Notes under the pieces: generated by a model
Seen by the model: only the letters and a program-made list of their open reading frames with translations
Told to the model about the DNA's origin: nothing
Database searches by the model: none
In this document: in pieces, positions 41,059-44,375 of the stretch
How the letters are laid out: every line of letters starts with the position of its first letter
Position numbering within the stretch: the first letter of the stretch is position 1
Assembly (NCBI GenBank): GCA_903838125.1
Contig: CAILXF010000022.1
Location: forward strand, 1 to 44,375
Direction: 5' to 3'
Length of the DNA: 44,375 bases
Origin: an uncultured Pseudomonadota bacterium
GTDB lineage: Bacteria; Pseudomonadota; Gammaproteobacteria; Burkholderiales; Methylophilaceae
Program-made: the position numbers and the translations under genes

Positions 41059-42296
41059 TAGCCTGTCACAGCACTACCCATTTTGAAGATTGGCATGTAC
41101 ATGGCGACTAAAATAAAGCCAATCAAAACACCCAAAAATACAATCATAATCGGTTCTAATAGTTGCGAGAATTCTGCGACCGAGTTATCAAACTCATCCT
41201 CAAAAAACGTTGCAATGGTTTCCAGCATGTCGTTTAACTTACCAGTTTCTTCGCCTACCTCAACAAACCCACACAAGGTTTCAGGGAATGCTTTGGTTTC
41301 CCTGAGTGAAGATGCGAGTGGACGACCTGAATAGACATCTCTTTTTACATTCTCTAAGGCTTGTTTGATGTACTCGTTATTGATAGCACTTTTTGCAATA
41401 TCAATTGACTCAATTAATCCTACACCACCTGCAATTAAATTGGACAAAACAGTTGATAGACGCGCCATAATTGAATTTTCAATGAGCTTGCCAACAATGG
41501 GGAGCTTTAGATTATTTTTATGCACTTTCTTCCTAAACTCTACATTATTTTTTAGAGTGCGCTTAAAGGATTGAAATGCGAAAAAGATTAAGGCGACTAG
41601 CCCAACCATATAATAGCTTCTAAAAAAATCACTGATATTCATGACGATGCGAGTAGGCAATGGCAGCTCAACCCCACCAGCACCGAATATTTCAACAAAA
41701 ACTGGCACCACATAGACCATCATCACAGAGACGACAATTACAGCGACGGTAAGTAAGGCAATTGGGTACATGAGTGCAGCTTTGAGACCGCGAATGATTT
41801 TGAGTTTTTTTGCTAAATTAGTTGCAATTTTTTTAAGGAAAATATCAATGCTACCGCCGACCTCACCTGCTTTAACAAGGCTGATATAGACATTATCGAA
41901 TAGGTGAGGATAGACTTCTATCGCTTTGGATAGTGGGATGCCAGCGTTAACCTTACTCACCACTTCTTCAAGTATCTCGGTGAGCGATGGGTTCTCTGAT
42001 TGCCTAGTCAGCATATTAAGTGCTGGCACAATTGCTAAACCAGCTTGAATCATGGTGGCAAATTTACGAGTAAACAACAATAGATCTTGTTCTTTAATTT
42101 TTTTCTTAAAAAATGAAGGTTTTTGCGCCTTGGTTATTTTAGTTTCAATCTCTTCCAAACCGCCATGAATATCAGTAACAATCACCCCTTCTGCTTTAAG
42201 CTTAAAAACAGCCTCATCTCGAGAGGTAGCTTCAAGTTCACCAGATACAAACTCGTTGGCTTTTAGCCCCCGCCAATTGAATATTAATGGGTTCAC
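41058..42296 (-). CDS. Type II secretion / type IV pilus inner-membrane platform protein (GspF/PilC/MshG family)
   Basis: 412 aa; two GspF repeats, LLLFTRKFATMIQAGLAIVPALNML; LCGFVEVGEETGKL. Confidence 0.93.
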   Translation of the reverse strand: MNPLIFNWRGLKANEFVSGELEATSRDEAVFKLKAEGVIVTDIHGGLEEIETKITKAQKPSFFKKKIKEQDLLLFTRKFATMIQAGLAIVPALNMLTRQSENPSLTEILEEVVSKVNAGIPLSKAIEVYPHLFDNVYISLVKAGEVGGSIDIFLKKIATNLAKKLKIIRGLKAALMYPIALLTVAVIVVSVMMVYVVPVFVEIFGAGGVELPLPTRIVMNISDFFRSYYMVGLVALIFFAFQSFKRTLKNNVEFRKKVHKNNLKLPIVGKLIENSIMARLSTVLSNLIAGGVGLIESIDIAKSAINNEYIKQALENVKRDVYSGRPLASSLRETKAFPETLCGFVEVGEETGKLNDMLETIATFFEDEFDNSVAEFSQLLEPIMIVFLGVLIGFILVAMYMPIFKMGSAVTG

Positions 42297-44104
42297 AAGC
42301 TCGCCTCAACATAATGAGGAATCACTCGGACGTATTCTTCTAACGACAATATACCTGATTTTACATGCTCTAATGCCGTATCAGCCATTGGCAGAAAACC
42401 TTCTTGCTTGGCAATGGTCACTATGTCATTTTCAGTCGCTAGTTCATTCATGGCTTTTTGAATTCTTGGGGTGATTTTCAGCACTTCATGTACAGCCATT
42501 CGTCCTGAATAACCAGTTTGTGAACATTGCTCACAGCCTTGTCCTTGCTTTAGCACCTTGCCTACTAAATCTGGAAAACTCGATAATTGATTGGAGTTGT
42601 GATCACTAATTTGGTCGATTTCAGTGGTGCAATTCTTGCAATTCACTCTCACTAAACGTTGGGCAACGACCAAAGTTAATGCGCTCGATACTAAATAAGG
42701 TGGTAAGCCCATATTAATGAGGCGATTGATGGCTCCAACGGCGCTATTAGTGTGGAGAGTACTGAGTACCAAATGACCTGTTAATGCAGCTTTAGTTGCT
42801 ATATCCGCTGTCTCTGTGTCGCGAATTTCACCTACCAGAATAATCTCGGGGTCTTGCCTCAAAAAAGAACGTAGAGCTTCGGCAAAACCAAGTCCAATAT
42901 CCTCTCTTACCTGGACTTGGGATATGCCACTCATGGTGTATTCAACAGGGTCTTCTGCCGTCAGAATATTGACATCAGGTTTATTGAGATATTGTATTGC
43001 ACCATAGAGCGTGGTGGATTTTCCACTTCCTGTAGGGCCAGTGACAAGTACCAAGCCTTGAGGTGCACCAATGGCTTCTAGAAAGTCATTCTTTTGACGC
43101 GTATTGAATCCTAAGGCATCAATGGAAATTGCAAGGCTGCTTGAATTTAATATGCGGACAACAATACGCTCGCCAAGGTTAGTAGGAAGCACAGAAACTC
43201 GAAAATCAACCTCTGTTCCACCTTCAGCCTTAAATGATATCTTTCCATCCTGCGGCAACCTTCGTTCAGCAATATCCAAGTTTGATAAAATTTTAATACG
43301 TGCAATCACCGCATTGTAATTATCACTAATAAATTTCACGTACTCAGGGATAGAAACTAATCTACCATTCTTGCGGAACCTAACATTGGCTGTATCTTTA
43401 AAAATCTCGAAGTGAATATCGCTGCACCCATTATTCACCGCGTGGGATAAGATGTTTTCAACGCCTGTGACGACGTCACCGCTGAGCAGGATAAGATCTT
43501 TTTTATCGCTTTTGCGACGCTGGTAAGTGGGTGCGTGGCTTACTTCTATTTTCTTATTTTCACTAACGGAAATCACCAATTGATCCTCATTGACTGGCGC
43601 GGCATTAACCAAACCACCTGAAGCGTTTTTTGTGCCTCGTCTATCAATGAAACTATTGCTCGCTTCATCAAAGCTTCGAATAGCATACATGAGTACGCTT
43701 GCACCAATAAATTTCGCCGCCACTTTTCTGCCGGTAAGAAGATTGAGGTTTTTAATAGAGTTAAGGCAACTTGGTGCACACACACCAATCTCTAACGTAA
43801 CGCCATCATCACCAATCGGAATTAGGCCACTTTTAAAGCAAAACTGATAAGGAAAGTTTTTAAAGTTAGGAATCACAGGCTTTGCTGCATAAACGGCCGG
43901 AATGCCATATTTATCTTCCAACGCTTTTAATAGTTTTTCCTCTGTAGCATGCCCATCTTTTAAAATCAGATCATATAGATTGCCTTCAGTATTTTTAGCA
44001 TGCTTACTTATAACATCGAACTGTTCGGATGAGAGTAAATGCTGGTCTAGGCAAATCTTGCCAATCTCATTTTTTAGCTGAATAAAAAAGTCTTCTTTTG
44101 ACAT
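42293..44104 (-). CDS. GspE/PilB/MshE-family ATPase
   Basis: 603 aa; Walker A GPTGSGKSTTLYG, RQDPEIILVGEIRDTETA, zinc-binding CKNC...CEQC. Confidence 0.94.
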   Translation of the reverse strand: MSKEDFFIQLKNEIGKICLDQHLLSSEQFDVISKHAKNTEGNLYDLILKDGHATEEKLLKALEDKYGIPAVYAAKPVIPNFKNFPYQFCFKSGLIPIGDDGVTLEIGVCAPSCLNSIKNLNLLTGRKVAAKFIGASVLMYAIRSFDEASNSFIDRRGTKNASGGLVNAAPVNEDQLVISVSENKKIEVSHAPTYQRRKSDKKDLILLSGDVVTGVENILSHAVNNGCSDIHFEIFKDTANVRFRKNGRLVSIPEYVKFISDNYNAVIARIKILSNLDIAERRLPQDGKISFKAEGGTEVDFRVSVLPTNLGERIVVRILNSSSLAISIDALGFNTRQKNDFLEAIGAPQGLVLVTGPTGSGKSTTLYGAIQYLNKPDVNILTAEDPVEYTMSGISQVQVREDIGLGFAEALRSFLRQDPEIILVGEIRDTETADIATKAALTGHLVLSTLHTNSAVGAINRLINMGLPPYLVSSALTLVVAQRLVRVNCKNCTTEIDQISDHNSNQLSSFPDLVGKVLKQGQGCEQCSQTGYSGRMAVHEVLKITPRIQKAMNELATENDIVTIAKQEGFLPMADTALEHVKSGILSLEEYVRVIPHYVEASL

Positions 44105-44107
44105 CGC

Positions 44108-44375
44108 TTAAAGTACCTTTGGGGCAAGGAATATATAGAGCTGATTACGTTTATTGATATCTCCCTTGCTTTTAAAGAAGTTTCCGATGATGGGAAGTTT
44201 AGCTAAGCCTGGCACGCCATCTTCGGAAGAGGTTGCTTCGGATTTATTAATTCCACCGATCATGGCAACGCCACCATCTTTAACAAGAAGTTTGGTTTTA
44301 AGTTCTTTTTTAGTAATAGCTGGCGGAGAACCTGTCGATGCAACAGAATCTTTATTGACGGTTAAGTCTAAATAG
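44108..44375 (-). CDS. Secretin (GspD/PilQ/MshL family), C-terminal part only
   Basis: Manual minus-strand translation ending ...SEDGVPGLAKLPIIGNFFKSKGDINKRNQLYIFLAPKVL*, a secretin C-terminus; open to window edge. Confidence 0.88.
   Translation of the reverse strand, partial: YLDLTVNKDSVASTGSPPAITKKELKTKLLVKDGGVAMIGGINKSEATSSEDGVPGLAKLPIIGNFFKSKGDINKRNQLYIFLAPKVL

Noticed and set aside
1-44375. CRISPR arrays, tRNA/rRNA genes, transposases or phage genes
   Set aside because: No regularly spaced repeats, cloverleaf-like sequences or recognisable transposase/integrase proteins found by reading; a tRNAscan/ISfinder run would be decisive

Overview
AT-rich proteobacterial chromosomal window; gene content and order look betaproteobacterial and Methylophilaceae-like, though taxonomy is inference. 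Left part (1-11.45 kb, minus strand): a near-complete Complex I operon nuoA-nuoL, with nuoL truncated at the window edge. 11.8-13.1 kb: two small membrane-protein genes (UPF0114/YqhA-like and DUF1345-like). 13.1-15.2 kb: a TctDE/QseBC/PmrAB-like two-component system. 15.36-23.97 kb: a compact accessory cluster, tightly coupled from the ACP gene onward. It encodes an MtnX-like HAD phosphatase, class III aminotransferase, alpha/beta hydrolase, acyl carrier protein, KASII-type ketosynthase, two ArnE/ArnF-sized EamA/SMR proteins, a DegT-like PLP enzyme, a FemAB/GNAT-like acyltransferase and an outer-membrane barrel protein. This is the best candidate for an undescribed system. 24.2-29.7 kb: a CzcCBA-like HME-RND efflux operon. 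30.3-32.3 kb: a dihaem cytochrome c and a Cyc2-like fused cytochrome-porin, preceded by a perfect FNR-type box (TTGAT-N4-ATCAA) at class II spacing from a -10 element. 33.2-38.9 kb: a second RND tripartite efflux operon. 39.2 kb: a TauE/SafE permease. 40-44.4 kb: a type II secretion/type IV pilus-like cluster (lytic transglycosylase, inner-membrane platform protein, ATPase, partial secretin). The most informative non-coding signals are two tandem 11-bp direct repeats (GTAAG-N6-GTAAG type) placed just upstream of -10 elements, before the accessory cluster and before czcCBA, and the FNR box upstream of the cytochrome-porin. No tRNA, rRNA, CRISPR array or transposase was recognised.
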